Shown here in pieces: positions 1 through 12,267 of a stretch of DNA of 64,000 nucleotides. The notes under the pieces were generated by a model. That model ran no database searches, was not told where the DNA came from, and saw only the letters and a program-made list of their open reading frames with translations. The DNA lies in assembly GCA_020205615.1 (NCBI GenBank), contig CM035170.1, positions 121,584,642 through 121,648,641 on the forward strand. The letters are read 5' to 3'. The translations under genes were made by a program, and so were the position numbers. Each line of letters starts with the position of its first letter. The first letter of the stretch is position 1. The DNA comes from Panax quinquefolius. Its lineage: Eukaryota > Streptophyta > Magnoliopsida > Apiales > Araliaceae.

Positions 1-594
1 CTTTTTTCCTCTACAATACCCACTTTAATGAAGAAAATCTGAGAATCCATCTCCGCGATCGGTTCTTGAAGCAGGATCCAAGAAGAAGATGAAGAGAAGA
101 GATGGTCGTATGAAGAAGAAGAGATGGGTGATCGGTCCACCATGAAGCGGATCCAAGAAGATGAAAGAAGAGATGGTCGTCATGCGGAGAAGAGATGGGC
201 GAACTCGATGGCCGTCTGAAAGGTCATGGTGGTCGGATCTCGGTCAAATCCGGTGATAAGAGAAGAGATGAAGAAGAATAGTTGGATCCGGTGATGAGAA
301 AATAGAGAAGAAGAGTTGAGAATGGAGTATATAGTAAGAATGTATACAAACGAGAGCAATGGTAGAATGACCCGAATCTTTTAAGTCAAATTACGGAAAA
401 TATTTTGAAAGTTTGTACTTATATAATTACGATCTGCAACACTTTAAAGCATTCTCGAGCAATTTGGGTGCGAATTTTAAGCACTACTGAGAAAGAAAGA
501 GGGATGGGAATTAAAGAGGAAAAATTAGACATACGGATGATATCATTAAAATTTGGATTCCGGTGATAAGAGAAGAGATGAAGAAGAAGAGTTG
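1..594. repeat. Purine-rich repetitive flank of the retrotransposon insertion
   Basis: No gene is visible. The segment is full of imperfect GAAGAAGAGATGG-type repeats and short phrases such as GGATCCGGTGATGAG that recur several times (around 85-130, 160-190, 245-320 and 555-600). The same phrase continues right after the outer retrotransposon at 13021, which shows that the element inserted into this repeat. Open frames on the minus strand here are low-complexity shadows. Confidence 0.6.
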
Positions 595-599
595 GATCC

Positions 600-1348
600 T
601 GTTGGGTGTGGGTCCTCACCCATGAGATAGAATCCAAGATAGAAAAGAATGGTTTATATACTTGATATTAATCCAATTAAAAATTGGGTTAATGGAAGCA
701 ATATTAGAATTGAAGATCACATGAAAGGAATCCAAGTTGAAAAAGGATTTACTTGTTAGAGTGGTTGGTGACCAAGACAAGGAGATGTGATCCCTAATTT
801 GATTAGGAGAATAAATTATTTCTAATCCATAATATGAATGGATTAAGAAGAGTACTATAAATAAGGAGGAGTCTTATTTGATACATGAGATAGAGAAGCT
901 TGGTGGTAAGAAGATACAAAAGAATAAATTGAGAGAGAATTCTTTGTTTGTTGTTCGTGGATATCAAGGCATCATCTTCGTTCGATTGAAAGCTTGAAGA
1001 CTTTATTGTTTGGGGTGTTTTTGGTGGTGAAGTTAATTAGGTTTCTCAACTTAATTAAAGGTAAATTTGTATTATCTCAATTTATTGTGTAACCTCAAGT
1101 TTTAGGCATAAAACTTGAGAGGATTAATAATAAGCCCATTATTAGTGATATAGTGGAGATTAGGAGTTTGACGTGGTTTTTACCTCTTAATTTTAGAGGA
1201 TTTTCCACGTAAATTTGGTGTCTTGCTTGTGGATGGTTATTTGTTATTTTTGTTCTCATAATTGGTTTTGTTGATTTCATATTTAATTGCACAAAGACGA
1301 AAAAGTAATTCCTTGGATATAGATTATTTTTGGCGTCTTTTCCCAACG
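600..1348 (+). repeat. 5' LTR of the outer Copia element
   Basis: It pairs with 12268-13020 along its whole length. It starts TGTTGGGTGTGGG and ends CCCAACG, where the 3' copy ends CCCAACA, so the last base has mutated. The following bases, 1349-1365, resemble a decayed tRNA-iMet primer site (GTTAGTATCGAGCTT against the usual TGGTATCAGAGC). The two LTRs differ by many substitutions and short indels, more than the inner pair seems to, as expected for an older insertion. Confidence 0.92.
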
Positions 1349-2926
1349 GTTAGTATCGAGCTTGGTTATTTTTGTGGTTTTCTTGTGTGAATTAAATGGA
1401 GGATTGAATGACGAGTTGCATGATTAATCTCAAGGCTACAAATTATGCAATTTGGAAGCCAAGAATGGAGGATTTGCTTTCTTTGCAAGGATTTATATGA
1501 GCCACTTGAGAGCGATGGAGTTAATCCCACAAAACAAGAGTGACTTGTGATGGAACAAGATTAACAGGAAAACTATTGGTACGATCGGATAGTGGATTGA
1601 TCAAAGTGTGTTTCATCGTGTTGCCACGGAAACTAAAGCCTATGATCTTTGGCGAAATTGGAGTCCATGTATGAAAGGAAGGCGGTATGAAATAAAGCTT
1701 TTTGATTAGGAAGCTTGTGAATTCTAAATTCGAGGATGGAAACTCCGTTCTTGAGAACACTTGAGTGATTTTCGAGTTTGATAAATCGGTTGAGTACGAT
1801 GAAGATGGTAATTGACGATGAGATGCGAGCTTTGTTGTTGTTGAGCTCTTTGCACGATAGGTGGGAGACGCTTAGTTGTATCGTTGAGTAACTCCGCTCC
1901 TAATGGCAAAGTCGACTATGGATACGATTAAGGATAGTTTGTTTAACGAGGAACGAGGCGAAGAGATCTTATGGTGATTAATATTTGAGTCACAAGTTTT
2001 TGTCATACAGAGTAGGGCAAAAACAAAGGGAAAACTCTCTGAAGATGACAAATTCGGGGAAGGTCAAGAGATAAAAGAAGTAATTTGCTTTCACCGCCAA
2101 AAGCCGGGTCACATAAGGCGAGAGTGCTGATTTTTTAAAGAATGAAGCGATCTAAGGAAAAGATGAGGATAAAGATTCGATTGTGTATCTATCCGAGCAT
2201 TGATGTAACTATTATTTGTGATGATAAACCCAAGTGTCATGTTAATGATTGGATTATTGATTGGTGCTTTCGTTCCATGCTACTTCGCGTGGTGAAATCT
2301 TTACATCCTACAATAGTGGTGATTTTTGGCCGTATGCGGATGGGAAGCGGAAGTGCATCCAAGATTATAGGCATTGGAGATATTTGTTTGGAAACTAACG
2401 GTGGTTGCAAATTGATCTTTGAGAGAAGTCGGACATGTTCCGGATATTCGTTTTAATTTGATCTCGCTTTGGTAAGCTTGATGAGAATGGTTATAAAAGT
2501 TACTTTGGTGAAGGTCGATGGAAGCTCACTGAAAGGGTCTCTAGTGGTCACTTAGAGGTAAGAAGGTGAGACACTCTTTATACGATGCGGTAGCATGTGA
2601 GAGGTGTTGAAGATGGGGAGTTAGGCAGAAAAAGGTGTGGTACAAATCCGTAAGAGATGGGAGGAAAGCCTTGCATGAGAACCACAAAAAGAAAGCTCTT
2701 CGCTTTAAATGGGTACCAAAAGTGAAGAAGAAAAGTGATAGCTCGCAGCCAAGGTACAAAGCGGTTGTGAATGAATTTGGCAAGTAAAAATCTGTCAAGT
2801 TTGAGTTAGATCCTCCCATTGAGAAGAACCATGCCGATGAGACAAAGTCGGACATGAAGATATTTGAAAATTTCAAGAAGATTGAGTTGAGCCAAGACTT
2901 CGTTGGAATTAACTCCGTAGTAAGGA
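1349..2926 (+). pseudogene. Degenerate Copia gag-pol of the outer element
   Basis: Plus-strand frames pieced together by eye show Copia hallmarks in order. The gag beginning is near 1430-1500 (ATNYAIWKPRMEDLL). A UBN2-type stretch follows at 1655-1890 (KLESMYERKAV, then INRLSTMKMVIDDEMRALLL). A zinc knuckle lies at 2086-2127 (CFHRQKPGHIRREC), where the second Cys has become Arg. A protease/pre-integrase remnant at 2240-2450 carries WIID and GDICLETN. The start of reverse transcriptase is at about 2640-2926 (ALRFKWVPKVKKK, SQPRYKAVV). Numerous frameshifts and stops separate these blocks. Integrase is absent, so an internal deletion preceded or accompanied decay. Confidence 0.85.
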
Positions 2927-2931
2927 GTTGT

Positions 2932-4776
2932 TGAAAGTAGTATGCACACAAGCCAATTATGTTTGATGATAAAGCATATACTTTGTAACAATCTTATTCA
3001 TTTATTAATAAAAGGTATTAATTTATTAAAGGCTTTTAATTATCTACATGATGCTGTTTTATAATATGTGATAAACCCATAGTTTTAAGCAATGCTTTTA
3101 GAATAATGATGATGATCATTTTAATGAGATCTAAATTCTTAGAAAGCTTAAAATTAAAATAGTTCCCAATCATTGGATTACTAAATTAGGGATTAGTGAA
3201 TCCGGATAGATTGAGTACATCGTTCTTCTTTCGTTGGATGAGGATGATTGATCTCGTGATCATTTGTGTGGAGACACTAAAGCAAGTATGTAGGTGCTTA
3301 TTAGAGAATAAGTTCATTGAGCGTGGCTCATTAAGGAATACCTAATGGAGTTTTACTTGCTGTCAATAGGAATTTCTGTAGTGATAGTAGTCAAGTAATC
3401 CTTGGACTTGAGATCATCATAGTATCTTGTGTATGATGAGTTATACTTTGACTTATTCCTTAAGACCCTTAGGGTATATCAAAGGGTATGCTTGGGTATA
3501 ATAAGTTGTACATGGAGATAATGTATGATCGATAAAGAATCTACCTACTTCTTAATAAAGAAGAGAAATGTCTATATGATTCGATAAATGACAAACCCAG
3601 TAGTCCTTTGTTAATGCGAATGAAATTAGAAAGGAGTTTCTAATTTGCATTATTTATAGTTAATGCATTTAAGGATCGAAATACATATAATTAAATAAAA
3701 TAAGACTTGTGGTAATTCCATATCTTATATTTAATTGGGACATTGTATGGTGGAAGGATTGAATTATGCAGTAACTATTTACTCAAAGGTTCTTTAATGA
3801 TTAATGTTGAAATCTATATTATACGGAAAGTCGTTGATCGTTGGGAGGCTTATCCTTATTGTAGAATAAATATTATTTATTTAAATAAATTAATTGTTTA
3901 ATTTATTTATTTAAATAAGATTAAATTATTACAATTGATTTATTCACAATAGGTTTAATATGGAGAACCTAAAAGGGTCACACCATAAAAGGAAGAATAA
4001 TTATTTAAGAAGTTAATGGCATAATCGTAATAATATGTTAAGTATATTTAATTTAATCTATGGTGATAGAATAAATTAAATAGCTTAATATTATTATTTA
4101 ATATTTTAGAAATATTAAATATAAATTAATAAGAGGAGTCTTATTAATATTATTACAATTATTATTATTTTAATTTCTAAAAGAGTTTAGGAATTAATTT
4201 AATATAAATACTCTCATTTATTCTAATAGGATTAGGAGGAAAATTAGTTAAAGGAGTTTAATTAATTATCCCTAATAAGATTAGGAGCCCATTTAATTAA
4301 AAGAGTTTAATTAAATAATACCTTATTTTATTAAATAAGGTTACACGATATCTTTATAAGAGAGTCTTATATCGGATATCGGATATGCGTAATAATTCGA
4401 TTTGTGGGAGATGCGTTCTTTTTACATAGAGATAGAAAAACTAGGGTTTAGCCAACCACCCATTTTCTTGAATCTCTTATTCTTCCTTGGTGGATCACCT
4501 CTAGAGGCCAAACACTTGGGTGGCTAACGTTGATCGAAGGAAGGAACCAAACCCGGTGAATTCAAGTTGAGCGAAAAGATTTGGAGGTGAACTTGTGCAC
4601 GAGGAAAGCTCGATCTTGAGGTATGATTTTATTCTTTATCTTTTCGTTTAATTAATAATTGTGCATAAAGGGTGATCCGGGTTTATGATTTGTAAAATAT
4701 TTTAAACTCTGATTTTTACACGTTTCCGCACTTTTTATGCAATTTGATTGCGTTCTTGAATATTACAAACCGAACA
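2932..4776 (+). repeat. 5' LTR of the inner Copia element (1845 bp)
   Basis: It aligns from end to end with 10356-12222. By eye the first several hundred bases differ only at scattered single positions and small indels. LTRs of this length are long for Copia elements. The AT-rich middle (about 3860-4350) has runs of short ATTTAATTAA-like words. The LTR ends ACAAACCGAACA directly before the primer site. Confidence 0.93.
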
Positions 4777-4777
4777 G

Positions 4778-4789
4778 TGGTATCAGAGC
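4778..4789 (+). other. Primer-binding site (tRNA-iMet)
   Basis: TGGTATCAGAGC starts two bases after the 5' LTR end. It is the usual plant Copia sequence complementary to the 3' end of initiator methionine tRNA, where minus-strand DNA synthesis starts. It is intact, unlike that of the outer element. Confidence 0.92.
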
Positions 4790-5159
4790 CAAACCTTTAT
4801 GCAAATTATTAATTTTTTAATTTAATATCTATATTGATATGTGTTTAGAACAATTTAATTGGGCATAATTTTATTGTATAAAATTTAATAAAAAAAAAAA
4901 AAAAAAGGTGCCAAAATCCTTTTATTAGAAAATAGTGTATCACGAAAAGTCGACAAAAAAGCGTAAACGCTTTTTTTTTATCTGATTAAATGGCTAAGTA
5001 ACATGTAAGTCACGTGCTTGGAGTAATCATCATGTAGCTCCGGTTTTACAAGGGGAATAAGCTTCTGACTCGGTCCAAGTTAGCAGGATTCTTGATTGCC
5101 TTGAAAAAAAAAAAAAAAAAAAAAAAGTTAACGGCATACTTGGATTAATAGGAAGCAGA

Positions 5160-5162
<3 letters not shown>

Positions 5163-5233
<71 letters not shown>
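5163..5233. repeat. AT dinucleotide microsatellite
   Basis: Two (TA)n blocks of roughly 16 repeats each are separated by CTT, inside the untranslated leader of the inner retrotransposon. A run of A bases lies shortly upstream at 5104-5126. Confidence 0.9.
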
Positions 5234-5238
<5 letters not shown>

Positions 5239-5409
5239 CTTAATTATTATATAATTAAAATAAAAATTTATTTTAATTTTAAAATAAAAGGTTTATTTTA
5301 ATATTAAAATATAAAGTTTATTTTAATTTTTAAAATTAAATTTCATGCTAACTAATTAGAGTTGGAATTGGATTCCATGATAACTAATTGGAGTTAAAAT
5401 TGGATTCTA

Positions 5410-5895
5410 TTTTTCCTTAAATAAAGGAGTTTATTTTGATATGAAATTAGATTTCATATTATTCAAAAAATAAAAAGGTTTATTTGTGAATAAGAAAAGA
5501 ATCGATCTTTTCCTTAAATAAAGGAGTTTATTTAGATATGAAATAAGATTTCATATTATTCAAAATAAAGGAGTTTATTTATGAATAGGAAAAGAAAATC
5601 TGTGTTTCTTAAATAAAGGAGTTTATTTAGATATGAAATAAGATTTCATATTATTCAAAATAAAGGAGTTTATTTGTGAATAGAAAAGAGAACCCTAATA
5701 TCCTTAAATAAAGGAGTTTATTTAGATATGAAATAAGATTTCATATTATTCAAAATAAAAGAGTTTATTTGTGAATAGGAAAGAGAATCCATGTTTCCTT
5801 AAATAAAGGAGTTTATTTAAATATGAAATAAGATTTCATATTATTCAAAATAAAGGAGTTTATTTGTGAATAGAAAAGAATTCGTGTTTCCTTTA
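5410..5895 (+). repeat. Tandem array of a ~97 bp unit in the retrotransposon leader
   Basis: Five consecutive copies begin near 5413, 5510, 5608, 5702 and 5798, each with CCTTAAATAAAGGAG followed by ATATGAAAT and CATATTATTCAAAATAAA. Within each unit the hairpin-like word AAATAAAGGAGTTTATTT occurs twice. Shorter derivatives of the same word continue to about 6075. The array lies between the primer site and gag of the inner Copia element, so it is non-coding leader. Confidence 0.88.
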
Positions 5896-6854
5896 ATAAT
5901 TTTTTTTTTACATGGAATTGGATTCCATAATTAATTAAAATAAAGGAGTTTATTTTGATTAAAGATTTTGATTAAAATAAAATAGTTTATTTTATTCAAA
6001 ATTGGATAAATTAAAATAAAATAGTTTTATTTTGATTTAAATTTGGATTAAAATAAAGGAGTTTATTTTAATTCAAAATTAGATTTTATACTAACTAAAT
6101 TTGCCCATTAAATGATATCAATATATATATTAAATGTTTATTATTCATAAGATGAATGTAATTTATTGATCGTATGGTGATGTGTATGATAATAAATGGG
6201 ATTGATTATGAATTTATTGACCCGATGCGATTGGATTTTATTTTAGTTGGATGCATGAATGTATGAGTTTTATTAAATGGAATTCTGCGTACCTCGTCTT
6301 CTCTAATTTTCTTAATGTAAATTATATCTCTCTCTATGTACTTCCCTTGGCTAGCGATCGAGGTTTCTATTTATTTTAAAATAGTTATGTAATAGGAATA
6401 GTTAGAATTAAATTTTGAAAAATTGGAGATCAAGGAGCAAGGAATGACTTGAAGACCCGTTTGTAATGGAGCCCGGGTTTAAATGTAATAGTTATATTTA
6501 AATATTATTTCTTGCACCCCTAGGGTTTGACCTTTTGGTTCACTTGGTGGCTCTAGTGAACAAACTAGAATAAAAGTCCATAATCAATCCAAGGGTAGAA
6601 TATAGTATTCTATATGTGCATGCTTATACTATATATATATTATATATTATGCAAACATGCTTCGCATGTTCATTAATATAATAGCGTATTTTTATATATA
6701 TATGTAAATGCTTGCTTAAACAAGATGAGACAAATTAATAACAAACCCCTCAAAAATTTTTATATTAAGTCCTAAGCGTTCAAAGATATTTGGAATATCG
6801 AGCGTCGCTTTCAGCATGATAAAATTAATAGAGTATTAAATATTTAATATGAGT

Positions 6855-7150
6855 TTGTTGTGTCACCACAAGGCAAGTATTAAGTATTTAAGATGTTAAT
6901 TTATCACATTTGATGCTTATAAAGAAAATTGAACAATATTATTTTGTTGTGTCACCACAAGGATGATATTTTTCTTTTTGAATATATGGAGTGCTAGGTC
7001 GGACTTAACTTGGATAATTTTGATTCGGATGTGCCACCTCTTGATCAAAATAATCTAAGAGGCAAAAGAAAAGGAGTTGCGTAGTTGATGTAATTGACAA
7101 AAAGTTGTCTACCTATTTATTTATATATAGTTTGTTGTGTCACCACAAGG
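6855..7150 (+). repeat. Three spaced copies of a 19 bp near-palindrome
   Basis: TTGTTGTGTCACCACAAGG is repeated without change at 6855-6873, 6944-6962 and 7132-7150. The core TTGTG...CACAA is an inverted repeat. The copies lie in AT-rich leader just upstream of the gag remnant of the inner Copia element. Function is unknown; a packaging or regulatory role is only a guess. Confidence 0.85.
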
Positions 7151-7439
7151 CTATATACATTTGAAATGGGATCCTTATTCTCACTAGCAAATCTTTAATT
7201 AGATTTTGCCGAACAATATAAGTGAGGTAATATAGTTTGAAGAAAATAGTGGGAGATACCAATTTAAAACAAGACCTAAATTATTTTGGTAATTAATAAA
7301 AGAATGTATGTTAAAATGTTGTTAATTACAAATTCATTTACGAGAATTTTACAATGTCTAAATTACTATCTTTGCGAAGCATATTAGATCTTACTTAATG
7401 GATGTAATTAAAGCGGATTGGTTAAGGAATTTGAGAATA

Positions 7440-10340
7440 GTTCTCATGGTTTGAAAAGCTATCTTATGTCATATCGCTTTATCCTCGCAATGGTTGCGAA
7501 TAATGCCCTCGAGGAAGAGATTGCTACTTTTAGAAAGTGGCAAAATGATGCCTGATTGGCTCGATGCATCATGCTCGCATCCACGAGTAACGAGCTTCAA
7601 CACAAAGCATGAAACTATGGATGCTCCTACTATATTCCCTGCACATCAAGTAGTTGATGGTGAGAAAAGTAAAGGCGATAGATATCGGATATCTAAGGAG
7701 CTCTTCCGATCTAGAATGGCCAATGGCACTCTGAAAGAGATAAAAGTCCTTAACATTATCAATTTGATTGATCAATTAGGACAACGAGTTTTGTCATGGA
7801 TGGAGAGTTGAGCCAAGATTTGATCTTGCAGACTCACTCTCGGACTCCTTTCACAATTGTTGTGAATTTTTCATATGGACAAAAGCTAGATATAAACGAC
7901 TTTCTTTGATTTGCTTAACATGTTGAAAATGTTGAGAGTCACTTTCCAACCAAGAAAGACCATGTCTTCTTGGTAGGGGCCAAAAGATCTTACGAAAAAG
8001 AAGAAGCGATTCAAAGAAGGTATATAGAAAGGCATAAACAAAGGATAATAAGAACAAAAGCGATATGGATAGAAAGGAGGTTTGCTTCCTTTGCAATAAG
8101 CTGGACCTTTGGAAAGAAAGCTGCGAGAAGCATCTTGCAGAGACTAACCAAAAGAAGCTTAGTGAAGTTTGGTTCATAATACGGTTTTTGTTCATGATTG
8201 AAATAAATTTTTCTTTAAGTCGAGGTTCTACTTGGGTATTGGATACCGACTTTGGTTATCATAAATATAGATTTATGAAGGGACCAAGAAGAAGTAGAAA
8301 GTTAAACAAAGATAAGTAATCTATGTGTGGAAAATGAAGCAAAGGTTCTTTGCATTAGCTATAGAAACTTATAGTTTAGCACCGCTTACAGGCAAATCTA
8401 TTAAGTCGATAAGTTGTTATTGTATTCAATTCTTGTTAGAAACATTATTTCCATTTTATTGTTGGATGATAAAATTTTTGGTATTATAATTAAGAACAAT
8501 TGTTGTTCTATTTATAATAATAATACGTTTCAGTATAGAATGGAATATTACTTAATGGATTTTGTATACTTGACTTTTACGTGGAAAATTATTTTATAAA
8601 TTGAACAAACTAATATAAGAAAAGAAGATGATCATTCAAAGAGTTGAATGTATGTATTTAAAGAAATACAAGTGTGAATTATTTGAAAGGTTCAAAAAAT
8701 TGAAGTGAAACAAATTGACAAAGTATTAAGATTCTTTGATCGGATCGAGGAATAAATACTTGTGCTTGATAAGTTTCTAGATCATCTCAAATGGTTTTCT
8801 CATAATGGACACATCCCGATCGTAATAATTGATTGATGTATCCGAATGGAAAAATCGTACCTTGTTGGACATGGTGCGGTCCATAATGATTTTACCGACA
8901 TTCCGGTATCCTTACAGGGTCATGTCCACAGAAATGGCTGCATATCTACGGAAAAGGTAACCTCAAAATCCAGCCCCAAGACTCCATAAAGGTTATGGAC
9001 AGGGAGGATTCCTAATCTTAAGTATGTTAAGATAAGGGGTTGTCCAACTTATGTGAAAAGGTTTCAAAGGATAAGCTTGGGACAAAATTTGACATGTACA
9101 GATTTGTGGGACATCCTAAAGTAAGTTTAGGGCATATGTTCTATAATCTTAGTTAGCAAAAGGTGTTTGTTGCGAAACACGCTGCCTTCTAAGATAAAGG
9201 TGTTTATCATTGAAAAGGCTAGTGGGAGGATAATAGATCTTGAAGAGTTCAAGAACCACAAAACACTATAAGTCAAATAAGAGGAACCTGTAGATAGACC
9301 TATTGTACCACAACCGAATCGTAAATCTGGAATAGTACCAAAGATACCTAGGAGGTATGGATTCATCATAAATGATGATGATGAGGTACACATCATAGAA
9401 GATGATTCAGTTACATACGATGAGGTAAGAGTTCTAGTGTGTACAAAAGGGTCAGTGGGAGCGTTATGACATTTCTAGTATTATATATTGATATACTACG
9501 GATAAGGAATAACATGCCAATGCTACAATCAGTAAAGATAAAGTTGTCTAAACATTCCTCCACGAATGATTTGGGAAGAGTATCATTATTGGGGATGCAA
9601 ATCTATATAGATAGATTTAAAAGGATGTTCAACTTAACCCAAGGAACGTATATTCATTTGATGCTAAAGTCGTTTAGCATGGCAAACTCAAGAGATGTCT
9701 CATGTCGATGAAAGCTATGGAGTGTATCTCTTAATAGTCCCCACAGACTCACGAAAAGAGAGGTCGCATGAGTGACAATCATGTATGCAATGAAATGTAC
9801 GAGACCTGATGTTGATCAGTCATATTATGGAGAAGCTCACTATAAGTCAGTGAAAAACATCTTAAAGTGCTTAACCGGCACTAAGGATATGATCATATTC
9901 ATGGTGGGTCTAAATTAAAACTAGAGGGCTTAACAGACTCAAGTTTTTCGAGACGGACCAAAATGAAGAAAATCCACTTTAAGGTAAAGCGTTATCTTGA
10001 GCGATTGGTGCGATTGAATTGGAAAGGTTCCAAAGCAATGAAAGAGTTCTTTGGTTTAGTGATAAAGACAAAGTATATAGCTATAAATGAAGCTGCAAGT
10101 TGATTGTTTGGATTAAAAGTTCATTCTGAACTAGGAATAGTTCTAAGTCTCATCTTGGATCTAAACATGTGTTGTGGCACTTTCATTTGATTATTAGAAT
10201 CATTGAAAGATGGGAAATCACTATAGAGATAGTGGATTCTCATGAACAACATTACATATCCATTAACTAAAGCTTATCCAACAGCAGGATAATAGTCACT
10301 TAGAGAAGAAGAGTATGAAATACCATGACGATTGGCTTTA
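7440..10340 (+). pseudogene. Degenerate Copia gag-pol of the inner element
   Basis: Successive plus-strand blocks can be assigned although no long frame survives. Gag lies at 7494-7811 (RYRISKELFRSRMANGT, then LIDQLGQ). A zinc knuckle starts at 8083 (CFLCNKLDLWKESC), where the expected His is Leu. The protease region has WVLDTDF at 8233-8253, where the usual active-site Asp-Thr-Gly is Asp-Thr-Asp. The integrase end lies at about 8960-9260 (WTGRIPNLKYVKIRGCPTYVKR, read over a few changes, and EKASGRIIDLEE). Reverse transcriptase lies at about 9465-9720 and the RNase H linker MYAMKCTRPDV at 9781-9813. The coding strand is the same as that of the outer element. Confidence 0.87.
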
Positions 10341-10355
10341 GTGCAAGTGGGAGAT
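10341..10355 (+). other. Polypurine tract of the inner element
   Basis: GTGCAAGTGGGAGAT directly precedes the 3' LTR start TGAAAG at 10356. A purine-rich stretch here primes plus-strand DNA synthesis in LTR retrotransposons; the position and composition fit. Confidence 0.8.
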
Positions 10356-12222
10356 TGAAAGTAGTATGCACACAAGCCAATTATGTTTGATGATAAAGCA
10401 TATACTTTGTAACAATCTTATTCATTTATTAATAAAAGGTATTAATTTATTAAAGGCTTTTAATTATCTACATGATGTTGTTTTATAATATGTGATAAAC
10501 CCATAGTTTTAAGCAATGCTTTTAGAATAATGATGATGATCATTCTAATGAGATCTAAATTCTTAGAAAGCTTAAAACTAAAATCGTTCCCAATCATTGG
10601 ATTACTAAATTGGGGATTAGTGAATCCGGATAGATTGGTACGTACATCGTTCTTGCTTTCGTTGGATGAGGATGATTGATCTCATGATCATTTGTGTGGA
10701 GACAACTAAAGCAAGTATGTAGGTGCTTATTAGAGAATAAGTTCTTTGAGCGTGGCTCATTAAGGAATACCTAATGGAGTTTTACTTTTGTCGATAGGAA
10801 TTTCTGTAGTGATAGTAAGACAAGTAATCCTTGGATTTGAGATCATCATAGTATCTTGTGTATGATGAGTTATACTTTGACTTATTCCTTAAGACCCTTA
10901 GGGTATATCAAAGGGTATGCTTGGGTATAATAAGTTGTATACGTGGAGATAATGTATGATCGATAAAGAATCTACCACTTCTAATAAAAGAAGAGAAATG
11001 TTACATGTGATTCGATAAATGACAACCCAGTGAGTCCTTGGTTAAAGAGAATGAAATTAGAAAGGAGTTTCTAATTTGCATTATTTGAGTTGTGCATTTA
11101 AGGATCGAAATACATATAATTAAATAAAATAAGACTTGACGATGTAATTCCATATCTTATATTTAATTGGGACATTGTATGGTGGAAGGATTGAATTATA
11201 CAGTAACTATTTACTTCAAAGGTTCTTTAATGATTAATGTTGAAATCTATATTATCCGGAAAGTCGTTGATCATTAGGAGGCTTATCCTTATTGTAGAAT
11301 AAATATTATTTATTTAAATAAATTAATTGTTTAATTTATTTATTTAAATAAGATTAGAATTGTTCTAATTGATTTATTCACAAGGTAGGTTTAATATGGA
11401 GAACCTAAAGGGTCACACCATAAAAGGAAGAATAATTATTTAAGAAGTTAATGACATAATCGTAATAATATGTTAAGTATATTTAATTTAATCTATGGTG
11501 ATAGAATAAATTAAATAGCTTAATATTTATTATTTAATATTTTAGAAATATTAAATATAAATTAATAAGAGGAGTCTTATTAATATTATTACAATTATTA
11601 TTATTTTAATTTCTAAAAGAGTTTAGGAATTAATTTAATATAAGTACTCTCATTTATTCCTAATAGGATTAGGAGGGAAAATTAGTTAAAGGAGTTTAAT
11701 TAATTATCCCTAATAAGATTAGGGAGCCCATTTAATTAAAAGAGTTTAATTAAATAATACCTTATTTTTATTAAATAAGGTTACCTGATATCTTTATAAG
11801 AGGAGTCTTATATCAGATATCAGATGTACGTAATAATTCCAATTTGTGGGAGAGTACGCTCCTTTTCTATAGAGATAGAAAAACTAGGGTTTAGCCAACC
11901 ACCCATTTTCTTGAATCTCTTATTCTTCCTTGGTGGATCACCTCTAGAGGCCAAACACTTGGGTGGCTAACGTTGATCAAAAGAAGGAACCAAACCCGGT
12001 GAATTCAAGTTGAACGCGAAAGGATTTGGAGGTGAACTTGTGCACGAGGAAGCTTCGATCTTGAGGGTATGATTTTATTCTTTATCTTTTCGTTTAATTA
12101 ATAATTGTGCATAAAGGGTGATCCGGGTTTATGATTTGTAAAACATTTTAAACTCTGATTTTTACACGTTTCCGCACTTTTTATGCAATTTGATTGAGTT
12201 CTTAAATATTACAAACCGAACA
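10356..12222 (+). repeat. 3' LTR of the inner Copia element (1867 bp)
   Basis: It is the partner of 2932-4776 and slightly longer because of small indels. It ends CCGAACA and is followed at once by the target duplication GTTGT and then by the last bases of the interrupted outer element. Confidence 0.93.
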
Positions 12223-12250
12223 GTTGTGGTTGGTGATCCCTCCTCTCATG

Positions 12251-12267
12251 GGTTCGGAGGGGGAGAT
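12251..12267 (+). other. Polypurine tract of the outer element
   Basis: GGTTCGGAGGGGGAGAT lies immediately before the outer 3' LTR. The outer internal sequence 12228-12267 is all that remains downstream of the nested insertion. Confidence 0.8.

Larger units (their letters stand above)
2932..12222 (+). mobile_element. Inner Ty1/Copia LTR retrotransposon, 9.3 kb
   Basis: Two long LTRs (2932-4776 and 10356-12222) begin TGAAAGTAG and end CCGAACA. They are flanked by a perfect 5 bp duplication GTTGT (2927-2931 and 12223-12227). A primer site complementary to initiator-Met tRNA follows the 5' LTR, and a purine-rich tract GTGGGAGAT precedes the 3' LTR. Domain order in the internal part is gag, protease, integrase remnant, reverse transcriptase, RNase H, which is the Copia order. 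All frames are broken. The insertion lies inside the outer Copia element, so it is the later of the two events. Confidence 0.95.

Noticed and set aside
2541..2951. Minus-strand frame of 136 codons
   Set aside because: It is antisense to the reverse transcriptase remnant of the outer Copia element and has no family features.
7851..8195. Minus-strand frame of 114 codons
   Set aside because: It is antisense to the gag remnant of the inner Copia element.
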